In this document: positions 19,013 to 28,035 of the stretch, piece after piece | How positions within the stretch are numbered: the stretch's first letter is position 1 | Layout: every line of letters starts with the position of its first letter | Notes under the pieces: model-generated | What the model saw: only the letters and a program-made list of their open reading frames with translations | Database searches by the model: none | Told to the model about the DNA's origin: nothing | Assembly (NCBI RefSeq): GCF_904846155.1 | Contig: NZ_CAJGZP010000001.1 | Span: 2,976,001-3,040,000 of the forward strand | Direction: 5' to 3' | From: Psychrobacter fulvigenes | GTDB lineage: Bacteria; Pseudomonadota; Gammaproteobacteria; Pseudomonadales; Moraxellaceae | Length of the DNA stretch: 64,000 bases | Translations under genes and position numbers: made by a program

Positions 19013-19894
19013 TTATTGATCCTCATACAAGTCAATATAAGGGCTTGGAGATTCTTGGTTTACTCCTTGATTGGGTCCTGAATTAGGCAGTGGGCTGACA
19101 GCTTCTGGACTTTGGTTAGGGCTTGCTGGCGCGTCATTGTTTGTTAAATTACTATTTGCTAAGTTAGTTGGCGCGACACTTCTCACAACTGGCGTAGCCA
19201 AAGGCGCTTGTGTGCTAGCAGGCTCAGTGACATTACTCTCAAACATGATATCCTCATTGATGATAGGCAAGCCCATTTGATTCACCAAGGTCGTCAGCAA
19301 TACCAGCTCCGTCACCCCTGCTGTACTATTGGCGATATCAATCAGATGACTTTGCTGAGTGGGTGTCATCCGCCCCATGATGTATACCACGCCATTGTCA
19401 GTCACTGCTTTTAGTTGTGAGGTTTTGACACCACTATTTGCCATCGACTTAGCTAAAAGCTTGGAGGTAATATAACCGTCCTGCACGGTCGAGCTATAGC
19501 CTTTTGCCACTCCAACATTCAGCTCATTATAGACGCGGCGCACATCTGGCATGGAGCTGACGACTTTTTCTGCTTGTTCTTTTAGCGCCTGCGTTGGGAT
19601 TTCACCCGTCAGCAACACTTCACTATAAAAACTATGGATGCCCAGGCGACTATTGGCTTGTAGGTTCTCTTGTAAACCGTAGATATTAATCTTTGCTGTG
19701 TGTTCAATACTTCGATCCAGCAGACGCTGCGGAATGGTCCGTTCCGTCAATGGCACACCATACGTTCCCTCTGTACTGTTGGTCAGATAGTTGGTGGTGC
19801 AGCCTGTACTCACCATACCTGCTACCAACATAGCACCGATCGCGATACGACGCGGTGTTTTCAAAACTGTTGTAAGCGCATGCAACCTTGTCAT
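19013..19894 (-). CDS. BON-domain outer membrane lipoprotein, DolP-like
   Basis: A 293-residue lipoprotein. The signal peptide ends in VAGMVSTGC, a plausible lipobox with the lipidated cysteine near residue 32. Two BON domains follow (about 68-130, with SRLGIHSFYSEVLLTGEIP, and about 140-205, with AVTDNGVVYIMGRM). The layout matches DolP (YraP), which binds anionic phospholipid and supports outer membrane integrity. The tail after about residue 220 is rich in P, N, S and Q and is probably disordered. The neighbours yraN and divergent rsmI are also those of dolP in enteric bacteria. Confidence 0.82.
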   Translation of the reverse strand: MTRLHALTTVLKTPRRIAIGAMLVAGMVSTGCTTNYLTNSTEGTYGVPLTERTIPQRLLDRSIEHTAKINIYGLQENLQANSRLGIHSFYSEVLLTGEIPTQALKEQAEKVVSSMPDVRRVYNELNVGVAKGYSSTVQDGYITSKLLAKSMANSGVKTSQLKAVTDNGVVYIMGRMTPTQQSHLIDIANSTAGVTELVLLTTLVNQMGLPIINEDIMFESNVTEPASTQAPLATPVVRSVAPTNLANSNLTNNDAPASPNQSPEAVSPLPNSGPNQGVNQESPSPYIDLYEDQ

Positions 19895-20054
19895 TCTTTA
19901 CCTCATCAAGCACAGTCGTTCGTTGGATATTGGATTAAATTGAAATACTTATGATGAAAAACGTCATAAACAGCTACTTTACTGAATTTTTATCATCAGC
20001 GGTTAGGTTTTTGGTAACGGTAACTTGTTGGATGCCCTGATTGTAATCTCATCG

Positions 20055-20555
20055 CTACCACGCGTTTGCTATAAACGCACCTGACAGCCATTCGGGTTGA
20101 TGAGAGTCAGCCATGTCGTTTCTGCTATTCTCCGCGCCTTTATTATCAGTATTTTTACCTTTAACAGTAGCATAGGAGCTGTCACGAGCAAGATCATAAG
20201 CAATGACATCAAACCGGCATTCATAATCTGCATACTCAGGATGCTGCTGCAAAAAGTACTTGGCAGTATTGATAATCTTACGCTGCTTAGTTTTGGTGAC
20301 ACTCAGCGCGGCATTACCAAAGCTTGAGCGCCGGCGTTGACGCACTTCGATAAACACCAAAGTTGACCACGCCTGCCCCACCTCTAACATCACTAAGTCG
20401 ATCTCTCCCACTTTTGGCTGCTGCCAGTTTTTGGCAATAAATATCAAACCATGGCCTTGCAAAAACTGACTGGCTTGTTGCTCAAAATAACTGCCTTGCC
20501 GCTGCTTAGGAGACGACATAACCAAAGGACGATGTTTATGACTATGATTGGTCAT
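20055..20555 (-). CDS. UPF0102 (YraN-family) protein
   Basis: A 166-residue YraN-type protein with a restriction-endonuclease-like fold. The core runs QGSYFEQQASQFLQGHGL, then AKNWQQPKVGEIDLVMLE, VFIEVRQRRRSSFGNA and CRFDVIAYD; the E-D-ExR pattern resembles a PD-(D/E)XK active site. The cellular role is not established. The C-terminal 35 or so residues are not conserved. It is transcribed away from rsmI and towards the BON lipoprotein gene, as in the E. coli rsmI/yraM-yraN-diaA-dolP region but without lpoA and diaA. Confidence 0.82.
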   Translation of the reverse strand: MTNHSHKHRPLVMSSPKQRQGSYFEQQASQFLQGHGLIFIAKNWQQPKVGEIDLVMLEVGQAWSTLVFIEVRQRRRSSFGNAALSVTKTKQRKIINTAKYFLQQHPEYADYECRFDVIAYDLARDSSYATVKGKNTDNKGAENSRNDMADSHQPEWLSGAFIANAW

Positions 20556-20726
20556 GGCAGTGGGCTTTACCTAATTAACATTTCAGAATTATCATAGCAC
20601 AACATGCTAAACTAGAGCGTATTGAACATTCGCAAATACGCCCTAACTTTTTAAGTGTTTAGCATTTTAATCTCTAAACACTTTGATGATTTAATAACGC
20701 CTAATTAATAACGCTAAGAGGTTTTC

Positions 20727-21695
20727 ATGTCTACCCCCACCACGATGCCGGCTTGTCTGTATATCGTTGCTACTCCGATTGGTAATTTAAACGACATGAC
20801 CCCGCGTGCGATTGATATCCTCAAACAGGTTGCTATCATTGCTTGTGAGGACACACGTACATCAGGTAAATTATTGGCGCATTTTGGTATTGACACTAAA
20901 GGTAGTAGCAACAAAGACGACGAAAACCCTGTCAATAAAGCAGTCGATCAAACGACCAACCAAATTAAAAACATCGACACTGCAACAGACAATAAACCTC
21001 GCGGCCATAATAAACTGTGGGCATATCATGAACACAACAGCGCCATTCAGACACCCAAAATCATTGAGATGATTCAGCAAGGGCATTCAGTTGCGCTCAT
21101 CAGTGATGCGGGCACGCCTCTGGTCAGTGACCCTGGCTATCAGTTGGTGCAAGCGGCGCACGCAGCGGGTGTGAGCGTATCACCTGTCGTCGGTGCCTCA
21201 GCTGCCATCGCGGCGCTGTCCGTCGCTGGACTGCCCTCGGATCGTTTTAGCTTCATTGGGTTTTTGCCTGCAAAGACTCATGGTCGTCAAAAACAGTTGG
21301 CGGCATTAAAGTCACGCACCGAGACCTTGATATTTTATGAGGCACCGCATCGCATCCTAGCCAGCTTGACTGACATGGCTGAAGTCTTTGGTGCTGATCG
21401 CAGTGTGGCTTATTGTCGTGAGCTGACCAAAACCTTTGAAACGGTACACAAAACGACTCTTGGAGAGCTTATAGAATTCGTCAAAGCTGACGATAACCAG
21501 CAGCGTGGTGAGATGGTAGTGGTGGTTGCAGGTGTGAGCGCCGCGCAAGACGATGATGATATCAGGCTTCACGATAAGCTATTGCAGCGCCTATTAGAAG
21601 ATATGTCTGTCAAAAAAGCGGCCTCTTTGGCAGCGGATATTACTGGCGTGAAAAAAAACGCGTTATATCAACGCTTACTTGAGCTGCAAGCCTAA
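20727..21695 (+). CDS. rsmI: 16S rRNA (cytidine-1402-2'-O)-methyltransferase
   Basis: RsmI uses S-adenosylmethionine to methylate the 2'-hydroxyl of C1402 in the ribosomal P site. The tetrapyrrole-methylase fold is clear from YIVATPIGNLNDMTPRA, CEDTRTSGKLLAHFGI, ALISDAGTPLVSDPG and VVGASAAIAALSVAGLP. Between HFGI and AYHEHN there is an insertion of about 38 residues (57-95), polar and rich in N, D, K and T, that is absent from the usual 285-residue enzyme, giving 322 residues here. The reading frame is intact through it. It is divergent from the yraN-family gene. Confidence 0.93.
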   Translation: MSTPTTMPACLYIVATPIGNLNDMTPRAIDILKQVAIIACEDTRTSGKLLAHFGIDTKGSSNKDDENPVNKAVDQTTNQIKNIDTATDNKPRGHNKLWAYHEHNSAIQTPKIIEMIQQGHSVALISDAGTPLVSDPGYQLVQAAHAAGVSVSPVVGASAAIAALSVAGLPSDRFSFIGFLPAKTHGRQKQLAALKSRTETLIFYEAPHRILASLTDMAEVFGADRSVAYCRELTKTFETVHKTTLGELIEFVKADDNQQRGEMVVVVAGVSAAQDDDDIRLHDKLLQRLLEDMSVKKAASLAADITGVKKNALYQRLLELQA

Positions 21696-21752
21696 AGGCT
21701 ATATAAAATTTGACCGCTATTTATTTTAAAATTAAAACTGGGGAGATAAACT

Positions 21753-22772
21753 ATGTACGATGTGATGGCAATAGGTAATGCGTTGGTCGACCACGAATAT
21801 GTGCTGAGCGATGCCGCCTTGGAAGAAACCGAGCTGACCAAAGGCAATATGAATCTAGCGGCATTTGAAGAGCAGCAACAACTACTGGCGTACTTCCAAC
21901 TCGCCGAAATCCCACCATCAAAACAAGCGGGTGGCGGCTCAGCTGCTAATACTATGTATACCTTTGCAAGCTTAGGTGGTAAGCCATTTTATGCCTGCCG
22001 CGTCGGTGATGATCAGCAGGGAGCCTTTTATCTAAAAGATCTCAATGAAGCAGGCGTTGCAACCTCTGAGAAGTCTATCCATAAAGGCGGCGTGACTGGC
22101 TCATGCGTGGTGGCCGTGACTGAAGATGGCGAACGCACTATGCAGACCTACCTTGGCACCTCAAGTGACATCACGGCTGAAAATGTCGACTTTGACGCGC
22201 TGATGCATGCAGACTGGCTGTACTTAGAAGGCTACCTAGCAATGTCTGAAGGTATTCAACCAGCCATGACTCAGCTGCGACAACAGGCGGGTATTCATGG
22301 CGCCAAAATCGTGGTTGGCTTTGCAGATCCAGCGGTCGTCAGGTTTGCAAAAGACGGTTTACTCAATATGTTAGGCAATAAAGTCGAAGTGATATTCTGT
22401 AATGTCGAAGAGGCTCGTCTATTTACGGATAAAAAACAAATTAAGGCTGCTGCTCGTGCCTTGCTTGACCACTGCCGAATTGCGGTCGTTACCGACAGTG
22501 CCAATGATACGGTTATCGCTCATAAGCCAGATGATGCTGCAGAAATTGCTATTTACCAAGTGCCAACACCCGCCGTAGCGAATGTTATTGATACTAATGG
22601 TGCTGGTGACAACTATGCGGGCGCATTTTTGTACGCCCTATCACAGCAATATACTTTACCAGAATGTGGACGCCTCGCTGGTGAGATTGCTTCGCAAGTG
22701 GTACAGCAGTTCGGCCCACGCCTAGCGTCAAAGGACTACAGAGATATCGCCCGCCGCGTGTTAACTGCATAG
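21753..22772 (+). CDS. PfkB-family carbohydrate kinase, adenosine kinase-like
   Basis: A 339-residue ribokinase-fold enzyme. The N terminus MYDVMAIGNALVDHEY, the substrate-lid motif GGGSAANTMYTFASLGG and the C-terminal DTNGAGDNYAGAFLYAL with its catalytic Asp are typical of PfkB kinases. The first motif and overall layout fit the group annotated as adenosine kinase, which phosphorylates adenosine to AMP, but ribokinase-like substrates cannot be excluded. GGGGAG lies just before the start codon. It is followed by a strong bidirectional terminator. Confidence 0.8.
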   Translation: MYDVMAIGNALVDHEYVLSDAALEETELTKGNMNLAAFEEQQQLLAYFQLAEIPPSKQAGGGSAANTMYTFASLGGKPFYACRVGDDQQGAFYLKDLNEAGVATSEKSIHKGGVTGSCVVAVTEDGERTMQTYLGTSSDITAENVDFDALMHADWLYLEGYLAMSEGIQPAMTQLRQQAGIHGAKIVVGFADPAVVRFAKDGLLNMLGNKVEVIFCNVEEARLFTDKKQIKAAARALLDHCRIAVVTDSANDTVIAHKPDDAAEIAIYQVPTPAVANVIDTNGAGDNYAGAFLYALSQQYTLPECGRLAGEIASQVVQQFGPRLASKDYRDIARRVLTA

Positions 22773-22843
22773 ACATCTATTGAATGCCTGCTAGCCATAG
22801 ATTGATGTCTTTTAAAGATGGACTAGACAGCTAAATTGAACAT

Positions 22844-22875
22844 AAAAAAGCCCATATCAAATGATATGGGCTTTT
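22844..22875. terminator. Bidirectional terminator between the kinase gene and metY
   Basis: The stem AAAAGCCCATATCA pairs perfectly with TGATATGGGCTTTT across a very short loop, with A and T tracts on the outer sides. It can serve the PfkB gene on the plus strand and metY on the minus strand. Confidence 0.9.
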
Positions 22876-22927
22876 CGTTTGTTAATGATTAAGTCAATCG
22901 CTTCGTTAAACCAACAGCTTTTAAAGC

Positions 22928-24226
22928 TTAAGCTGAAGCCAACGCCTGCTCTAAGTCAGCTTTGATATCGTCAATATGCTCGATACCAATCGACAAGCGC
23001 ACCATATCTTCACTGACGCCAGCTTGCGCAAGCTCTTCTTCATTTAACTGACGGTGAGTAGTGGTCGCAGGATGGCTGGCTAGAGACTTTGCATCGCCAA
23101 TATTGACCAAACGGGTGATGAGCTGTAGCGCATCGATGAAACGTGCACCCGCTTCACGGCCGCCTTTGACACCGAAGGTCAAAATAGCAGATGGCGTGCC
23201 TTTCATGTATTTCTGCGCCAACGCATGGTCTGGATGATCTTCTAAGCCTGCATACTTGATCCAAGCGACTTTATCGTGACTCTTCAGATATTCAGCCACC
23301 GCTTGCGCATTTTGCACATGGCGCTCCATACGTAAGCTTAGTGTCTCTATTCCTTGGAGAATACTAAATGCATTCAGCGGGCTTAAAGCAGCTCCCGTAT
23401 TACGTAGTGGCGCAACACGAGCACGGGCGATAAAGGCCGCAGCGCCGACGTCTTTGACGAAGTTTACGCCATGATAGCTCACATCTGGCTCATTCAAGAG
23501 TGGAAAACGTTCAGGATAATCGCCCCAAGCAAAGTTACCGCTATCGATAATTGCCCCGCCGATAGAAGTACCCGTACCGCTCATGTACTTGGTCAATGAG
23601 TGCACCACGATATCTGCCCCAAACTCGAACGGACGGCAAAGTGCAGGCGTCGCCACTGTATTATCAATGACAACAGGTACCCCATACTCATGAGCGATGT
23701 CACTAAGGGCTTGGATGTCAACGATATTGCCTAGAGGGTTACCGATGCTTTCTGCAAAGACCATTTTGGTCTTATCATCGATTAAGTCGCGAATAGATTC
23801 AGGGTTGTTATGATCGAAGAAGCGCACTTCAAGACCTTGACGCGGCAAGGTATGAGCAAATAAGTTATAAGTACCACCATACAGCGTCGATACTGCCACG
23901 ATGTTATCGCCTGCTTCACAGATAGTCTGCACCGCATAAGTAATGGCCGCCATACCAGAAGCGACTGCTAGACCGCCGATACCGCCTTCGAGCGCCGCTA
24001 CTCGTTCTTCAAGTACCGCATTGGTTGGGTTCATAATACGGGTATAAATGTTGCCTGCGACTTTTAGATCAAATAAGTCTGCACCATGCTGAGTATCATC
24101 AAATGCATATGAACTGGTATGGTAAATAGGCACTGCCACAGCTTTGGTAGTAGGCTCTACGGTGTAGCCAGCGTGAATCGCTAGGGTCTCTAAATGCGGT
24201 GTGCGCTCTGCTTGCTCATTACTCAT
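22928..24226 (-). CDS. metY: O-acetylhomoserine sulfhydrylase/aminocarboxypropyltransferase
   Basis: A 432-residue PLP enzyme of the Cys/Met metabolism family. It probably makes homocysteine directly from O-acetylhomoserine and sulfide. Typical segments are TLAIHAGY, YTRIMNPTNAVLEERVAALEGG, VIDNTVATPALCRPFEFGADIVVHSLTKYMSGTG (broken here by the PLP lysine in SLTKY) and SHPATTTHRQL. Its length of about 430 and the YTRIMNPTN segment fit MetY rather than the shorter cystathionine enzymes. It forms a single-gene unit between two terminators. Confidence 0.92.
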   Translation of the reverse strand: MSNEQAERTPHLETLAIHAGYTVEPTTKAVAVPIYHTSSYAFDDTQHGADLFDLKVAGNIYTRIMNPTNAVLEERVAALEGGIGGLAVASGMAAITYAVQTICEAGDNIVAVSTLYGGTYNLFAHTLPRQGLEVRFFDHNNPESIRDLIDDKTKMVFAESIGNPLGNIVDIQALSDIAHEYGVPVVIDNTVATPALCRPFEFGADIVVHSLTKYMSGTGTSIGGAIIDSGNFAWGDYPERFPLLNEPDVSYHGVNFVKDVGAAAFIARARVAPLRNTGAALSPLNAFSILQGIETLSLRMERHVQNAQAVAEYLKSHDKVAWIKYAGLEDHPDHALAQKYMKGTPSAILTFGVKGGREAGARFIDALQLITRLVNIGDAKSLASHPATTTHRQLNEEELAQAGVSEDMVRLSIGIEHIDDIKADLEQALASA

Positions 24227-24289
24227 GAAGTGCTCCTTAATATAAGTTTGGTATTATCGATACGTTGATTCGCCAATAAAGCATTGGCC

Positions 24290-24321
24290 ATAAAAAAGCT
24301 GGGTTAATCATAACCCAGCTT
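24290..24321 (-). terminator. Rho-independent terminator after nfuA
   Basis: A perfect 10-bp stem, AAGCTGGGTT with AACCCAGCTT (arms 24312-24321 and 24296-24305), has a 6-nt loop and six T residues in the minus-strand sense. It lies about 100 bp after nfuA and upstream of metY, so it separates the two. Confidence 0.85.
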
Positions 24322-24421
24322 ATATATGAATAAAACATCAATTTTTTCATCAGCTAATGACTATTATTCATAAGCAATAAAAGTAACCAGATTTTTAGCG
24401 GCTGTTGTTGGTATTTAAACC

Positions 24422-25105
24422 TTACTTATAATACGCATTTTCAGCGTAAGTATGGTCAGTATCATCAATCACTTGCGTCAGCTCTGGTATCTGCTGCTTA
24501 AGCTGTACTTCCACGCCTTGACGCAAGGTCATCTCTACTGCTGAACAGCCTTGGCAACCACCACCGAACTTCAATACTGCGGTTATGCCCACACCTTCTT
24601 CTTCAATCAGCTCAAGTAAATCAACCATACCACCATGAGCAGCTAGGCTTGGGTTAATCTCAGACTGCAATACGTAGTTGATCCGCTCTTCGAGACTGGC
24701 GTCCTCCCCTACTTTTGGTACTTTGGAGTTCGGCGCACGAAAGGTCAGCTGCCCACCGAAACGATCCTTATTATAGTCGATGACTGCATCTTCTAGATAA
24801 GGAACTGAGGATGCTTCAATAAAAGCATCAAAGTCATCATAGCTGAATTTTAAGTCAGCACTGTCCTCTTCACCTGGCTGATTGTACGCCATGCAGCATT
24901 CAGCACGCGGCGTACCAGGATGTTCGACGAAAATACGGACACCAATACCATCAGTGCCTTGCTTGGACAACAAGTCGGCTAGGTAAGATTGAGCTGACTC
25001 AGTAATGGTAATATTACTTTTTACTTCAGTCTGCTCAGTATCTAACGCTGATTCATAATCAGCGGACTGATCTAATTGGGTATCAGCTTGGTTAAGTTCA
25101 CTCAT
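24422..25105 (-). CDS. nfuA: Fe-S biogenesis protein NfuA
   Basis: NfuA (227 aa) carries and delivers 4Fe-4S clusters to target proteins, mainly under oxidative stress or iron shortage. An N-terminal degenerate A-type domain (about 32-125, with [16 protein letters not shown]) is followed by a Nfu domain with [14 protein letters not shown]; the cluster-binding cysteines are Cys184 and Cys187. About 30 acidic, glutamine-rich residues precede the conserved start, which makes it longer than the E. coli protein (191 aa). Confidence 0.93.
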   Translation of the reverse strand: MSELNQADTQLDQSADYESALDTEQTEVKSNITITESAQSYLADLLSKQGTDGIGVRIFVEHPGTPRAECCMAYNQPGEEDSADLKFSYDDFDAFIEASSVPYLEDAVIDYNKDRFGGQLTFRAPNSKVPKVGEDASLEERINYVLQSEINPSLAAHGGMVDLLELIEEEGVGITAVLKFGGGCQGCSAVEMTLRQGVEVQLKQQIPELTQVIDDTDHTYAENAYYK

Positions 25106-25560
25106 AATATTTCCTATGCGTTATGACACTGAATACTATGTCTGGCATAGCTACCGTGTCGTCAATGAGAGATGTATGAAAGTTATCATTCATGCAAGAT
25201 TATAGTTATATAGGTCTGATGGTGTTGGCTATCAAGTGATGACACCCATTATAACGTAATTGTACGTTAATTCCGACTGCGCTACTGTGATTTAACTGTG
25301 ACTGCTACTCATGGTTGTTATTTATTTTTCTTAACCTTGTCTGGATAGCTGTATTTTCATTGCTCTTTTATAATACTCATTTTTATCATTTCTATTTACT
25401 TAAGGAATAAATCTTAGCAAAAAAACATACCCAATGACACTGAGATTTGAGCACTCAAAGGGGCTATCTCGCTCAATTAACTTGAATTAATATACATTTT
25501 TATATATTATAATCTGCATTATTAAATCACTTTTAACTTTGTTTCCCTGAGGAGTTTTTT
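25106..25560. other. Divergent intergenic region between nfuA and the AhpD-like gene
   Basis: This 455-bp AT-rich region should carry two divergent promoters. A TATAAT-like box lies at about 25508-25513 on the plus strand, roughly 48 bp before the AhpD-like gene, but no well-spaced -35 box accompanies it. A clear ribosome binding site (CTGAGGAG) precedes 25561. No reading frame or operator was recognised. Confidence 0.4.
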
Positions 25561-25908
25561 ATGAGTAAATCTTTTAATGACATCACCAAACACGTCTCAA
25601 GCAATATGATGAAGCTGCACAAGAATATCCCTGATACCACCAAAGCATTCTCACAGCTCAGTAAAGCGGGAACGGCAGAGGGTGTATTGGACGAAAAAAC
25701 CAAAGAGCTAATCGCCCTAGCACTTGCTGTTGGCGCACGCTGTGATGCTTGTATCGGCTTTCATACCAAGGCATTGGTCAAACTTGGTGCTACTGAGCAA
25801 GAAGTGGCTGAGACCTTAGGTGTCTGTGTGGTGATGGGCGGTGGCCCTTCAATGATGTATGCAGCAGAAGCAGTGGCATCATTTGAAGAGTTTAGTAAAG
25901 AGGGTTAA
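25561..25908 (+). CDS. AhpD-like carboxymuconolactone decarboxylase family protein
   Basis: A 115-residue protein of the CMD/AhpD family. The redox motif CDACIGFH gives Cys61, Cys64 and His68, the CxxCxxxH arrangement of the AhpD active site. This suggests a peroxidase or disulfide reductase role in oxidative stress rather than ring decarboxylation. The ELIALALAVGARCDACIGFH helix and the following EVAETLGVCVVMGGGPSMMYA are typical. Single gene with its own terminator. Confidence 0.88.
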   Translation: MSKSFNDITKHVSSNMMKLHKNIPDTTKAFSQLSKAGTAEGVLDEKTKELIALALAVGARCDACIGFHTKALVKLGATEQEVAETLGVCVVMGGGPSMMYAAEAVASFEEFSKEG

Positions 25909-25941
25909 GTTTTAGCAAAGCCTCTACTTAAAAGAAAACAT

Positions 25942-25978
25942 AACTGCCAGTGATTGCATCATTACTGGCAGTTTTTTT
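25942..25978 (+). terminator. Rho-independent terminator after the AhpD-like gene
   Basis: AACTGCCAGT (25942-25951) pairs perfectly with ACTGGCAGTT (25964-25973), followed by a T tract. Confidence 0.9.
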
Positions 25979-26142
25979 GTGCTGGTAATTTTGCTCAAAG
26001 CTACTGCTAGACTCGTGAATTATACCAACTGGATATGGCGTGAGTTTAGCGCCAGTGTAGTCTATACTTTTGCTCTACAATTAACACTAACATTGTGAAG
26101 CAGTGTCAGTATGCTGCTCATAGTTTGAATGAGACCATCTTT

Positions 26143-27123
26143 ATGATTACAGAAAGTCTAAAGCTAGTAACCACTAAAGATGGCGAGCAAGTAGCTGTCT
26201 GGAAAGTTTTTGATAGTCGCGTTTTTAACCATGATACTAGTAATCATAATAGCCGTGATACCGCTAGCTGCCTTACTGCTAACGGGCAGAATATACTACT
26301 GACGCATGGAACGTTTTCTGACAAACAGACCTGTCTTAGAATCGCAGAATATTTGGCCAAGCTTGGGCATGCCTGCTATATCATGGAGTGGCGTGGTCAT
26401 GGCCATAGCCCATTACCAAAAAATGAGTTTAACTTCGAAACCATCGCTACTTATGACTTTGCAGCCACATTCTGTTATTTATTTGATGAGTTGAAACTGG
26501 ATAACTTGCACTGTGTTACCCATAGCGGTGGCGGCGTTGGCTTGACCATGTTCTTAGTTCAAAACCCACGCTATATCGATAAGGTTAATAGTAGCACTAT
26601 GTTTGCCTGCCAAGCCTATGGCGCGGTAGTGAGTCGCCAAAATTACGTAAAGATTCTCGCAGCCAAAGTATTTACGCGAGTATTTGGGTACATCCCTGCA
26701 AAAAGGCTTAAGCTTGGCCCCGTCAATGAAAACTACTATACAATGAACCAGTGGTATGACTGGAACTTACAAAAGAACTTTCAAAGCAGTTTTATCAAAC
26801 AAAGTGATAATTTCAAAAGTAACATCATTAGTATTGATGAAGAGTTCAATCATGACGAAAGCTTTGACTATCGACAGCATATGCCCTTGATTACCACGCC
26901 TATCTACGCCATCAGTGCCAAAGGTGATAACCTTATCTCTCCAACCCCTGGTTGTCAGCTGTTTTTTGACGACTTTGATAACCCTGCTAGCGTGTTTCGT
27001 GAATACTCAATCAGCAACGGTGATTTGGAGGACTATAGCCACAGCCGCATCATGATCAGCCGCAATGCTGCAAAAGAGGTCTGGCCAACCGTCGCCGCTT
27101 GGATCGAAAAACATACAAAATGA
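26143..27123 (+). CDS. Alpha/beta-fold hydrolase, lipase-like
   Basis: A hydrolase of 326 residues from the ATG at 26143 (MITESLKLVTTKDG). An in-frame GTG at 26095 would add 16 residues but looks weaker. The nucleophile elbow is THSGGG (serine), preceded by EWRGHGHSPLP, a layout found in acyl lipases and esterases. Candidate acid and base lie in SAKGDNLISP and DYSHSRIM near the C terminus. No signal peptide is evident, so it is probably cytoplasmic. A phosphatase-like lipoprotein gene follows about 80 bp downstream in the same direction; a shared role is only a guess. Confidence 0.7.
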   Translation: MITESLKLVTTKDGEQVAVWKVFDSRVFNHDTSNHNSRDTASCLTANGQNILLTHGTFSDKQTCLRIAEYLAKLGHACYIMEWRGHGHSPLPKNEFNFETIATYDFAATFCYLFDELKLDNLHCVTHSGGGVGLTMFLVQNPRYIDKVNSSTMFACQAYGAVVSRQNYVKILAAKVFTRVFGYIPAKRLKLGPVNENYYTMNQWYDWNLQKNFQSSFIKQSDNFKSNIISIDEEFNHDESFDYRQHMPLITTPIYAISAKGDNLISPTPGCQLFFDDFDNPASVFREYSISNGDLEDYSHSRIMISRNAAKEVWPTVAAWIEKHTK

Positions 27124-27206
27124 GGGTCAGGCAGCGGTCATTATACAAATACCGTCAATCTTATAAAAAAGATTATTTTGTAAGTTTTAAATTATTAAGG
27201 TCTGCC

Positions 27207-27857
27207 ATGGATCAGCTACCTAGCAAATCACTTACTGCCAACCTTTTTAGCCGGCATTGGCAGCCGCACTATAGATCAGCTTTCGCTATAGGCTTGATAA
27301 GTCTGCTAGTAGGCTGCCAAGCGACATCTTGTACCTCATATGACAGCAATAGTGCGCCCTTACCCAGTCGGGCAATCTTAATCGATGACGCCTCTAACTT
27401 ATATCAGGTTGATGGCTCATTATTTCGAAGTGAGCAGTTGAGCGCCACTGACATCCCATTACTTATCGACAATGACATCGATGCTATTATTAATCTGCGT
27501 TTTTTCGGTCGAAATGATAACGATGAGCTATTAAATGATATCGTAAGTCATGCATCTGTAGACTTATACAATCAGCCTCTCAAATCATGGTACGTGACTC
27601 CACAAGAGGTGGCGCAGATACTCACTCAAATAAAAGCATTACAAGCGCAGAATAAACGGGTGTTGGTACATTGTTATCATGGCGCTGATCGAACGGGGCT
27701 AATCGTCGCTATGTATCGAATCATTGAACATGGCTGGTCGATTGAAGAGGCTAAGCGCGAAATGACTGCTGGTGGATTTGGCTATCATCCCATTTGGATA
27801 AATCTTGAAAAAATACTCAATCCTACAACGGTGGCTGCCGTTCGTGCACAGCTATAG
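27207..27857 (+). CDS. Tyrosine/dual-specificity phosphatase-like lipoprotein
   Basis: A 216-residue protein from the ATG at 27207, chosen because AAGG lies 8 nt upstream and the signal peptide then begins sensibly. A hydrophobic stretch ends in LISLLVGC (lipobox-like, Cys37), suggesting lipidation and a periplasmic site. The phosphatase signature HCYHGADRTG gives the catalytic Cys156 and Arg162 (CX5R), with a possible general acid upstream. The sequence NLYQVDGSLFRSEQ and DIDAIINLRFF fit the dual-specificity phosphatase fold. The substrate is unknown. Confidence 0.8.
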   Translation: MDQLPSKSLTANLFSRHWQPHYRSAFAIGLISLLVGCQATSCTSYDSNSAPLPSRAILIDDASNLYQVDGSLFRSEQLSATDIPLLIDNDIDAIINLRFFGRNDNDELLNDIVSHASVDLYNQPLKSWYVTPQEVAQILTQIKALQAQNKRVLVHCYHGADRTGLIVAMYRIIEHGWSIEEAKREMTAGGFGYHPIWINLEKILNPTTVAAVRAQL

Positions 27858-28035
27858 ATGATGCTTACCAGGGCGTGTAGTACATGCAAAAATCAGCAGT
27901 GCCATGGTATTCGTACCATTATGTATCACTAGTGATATTTAGACTTGTCAGCGACTAAACAGCTGTGTCAGTATTGGCATCATTGAATCTTTAAGAATAA
28001 AAAATTGGTAATGATGTCGCAAGGAGTTTGCGTTT

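Noticed and set aside
24227..24421. Riboswitch (SAM or similar) before metY
   Set aside because: The only structure is the nfuA terminator on the same strand, and there is no conserved riboswitch core.
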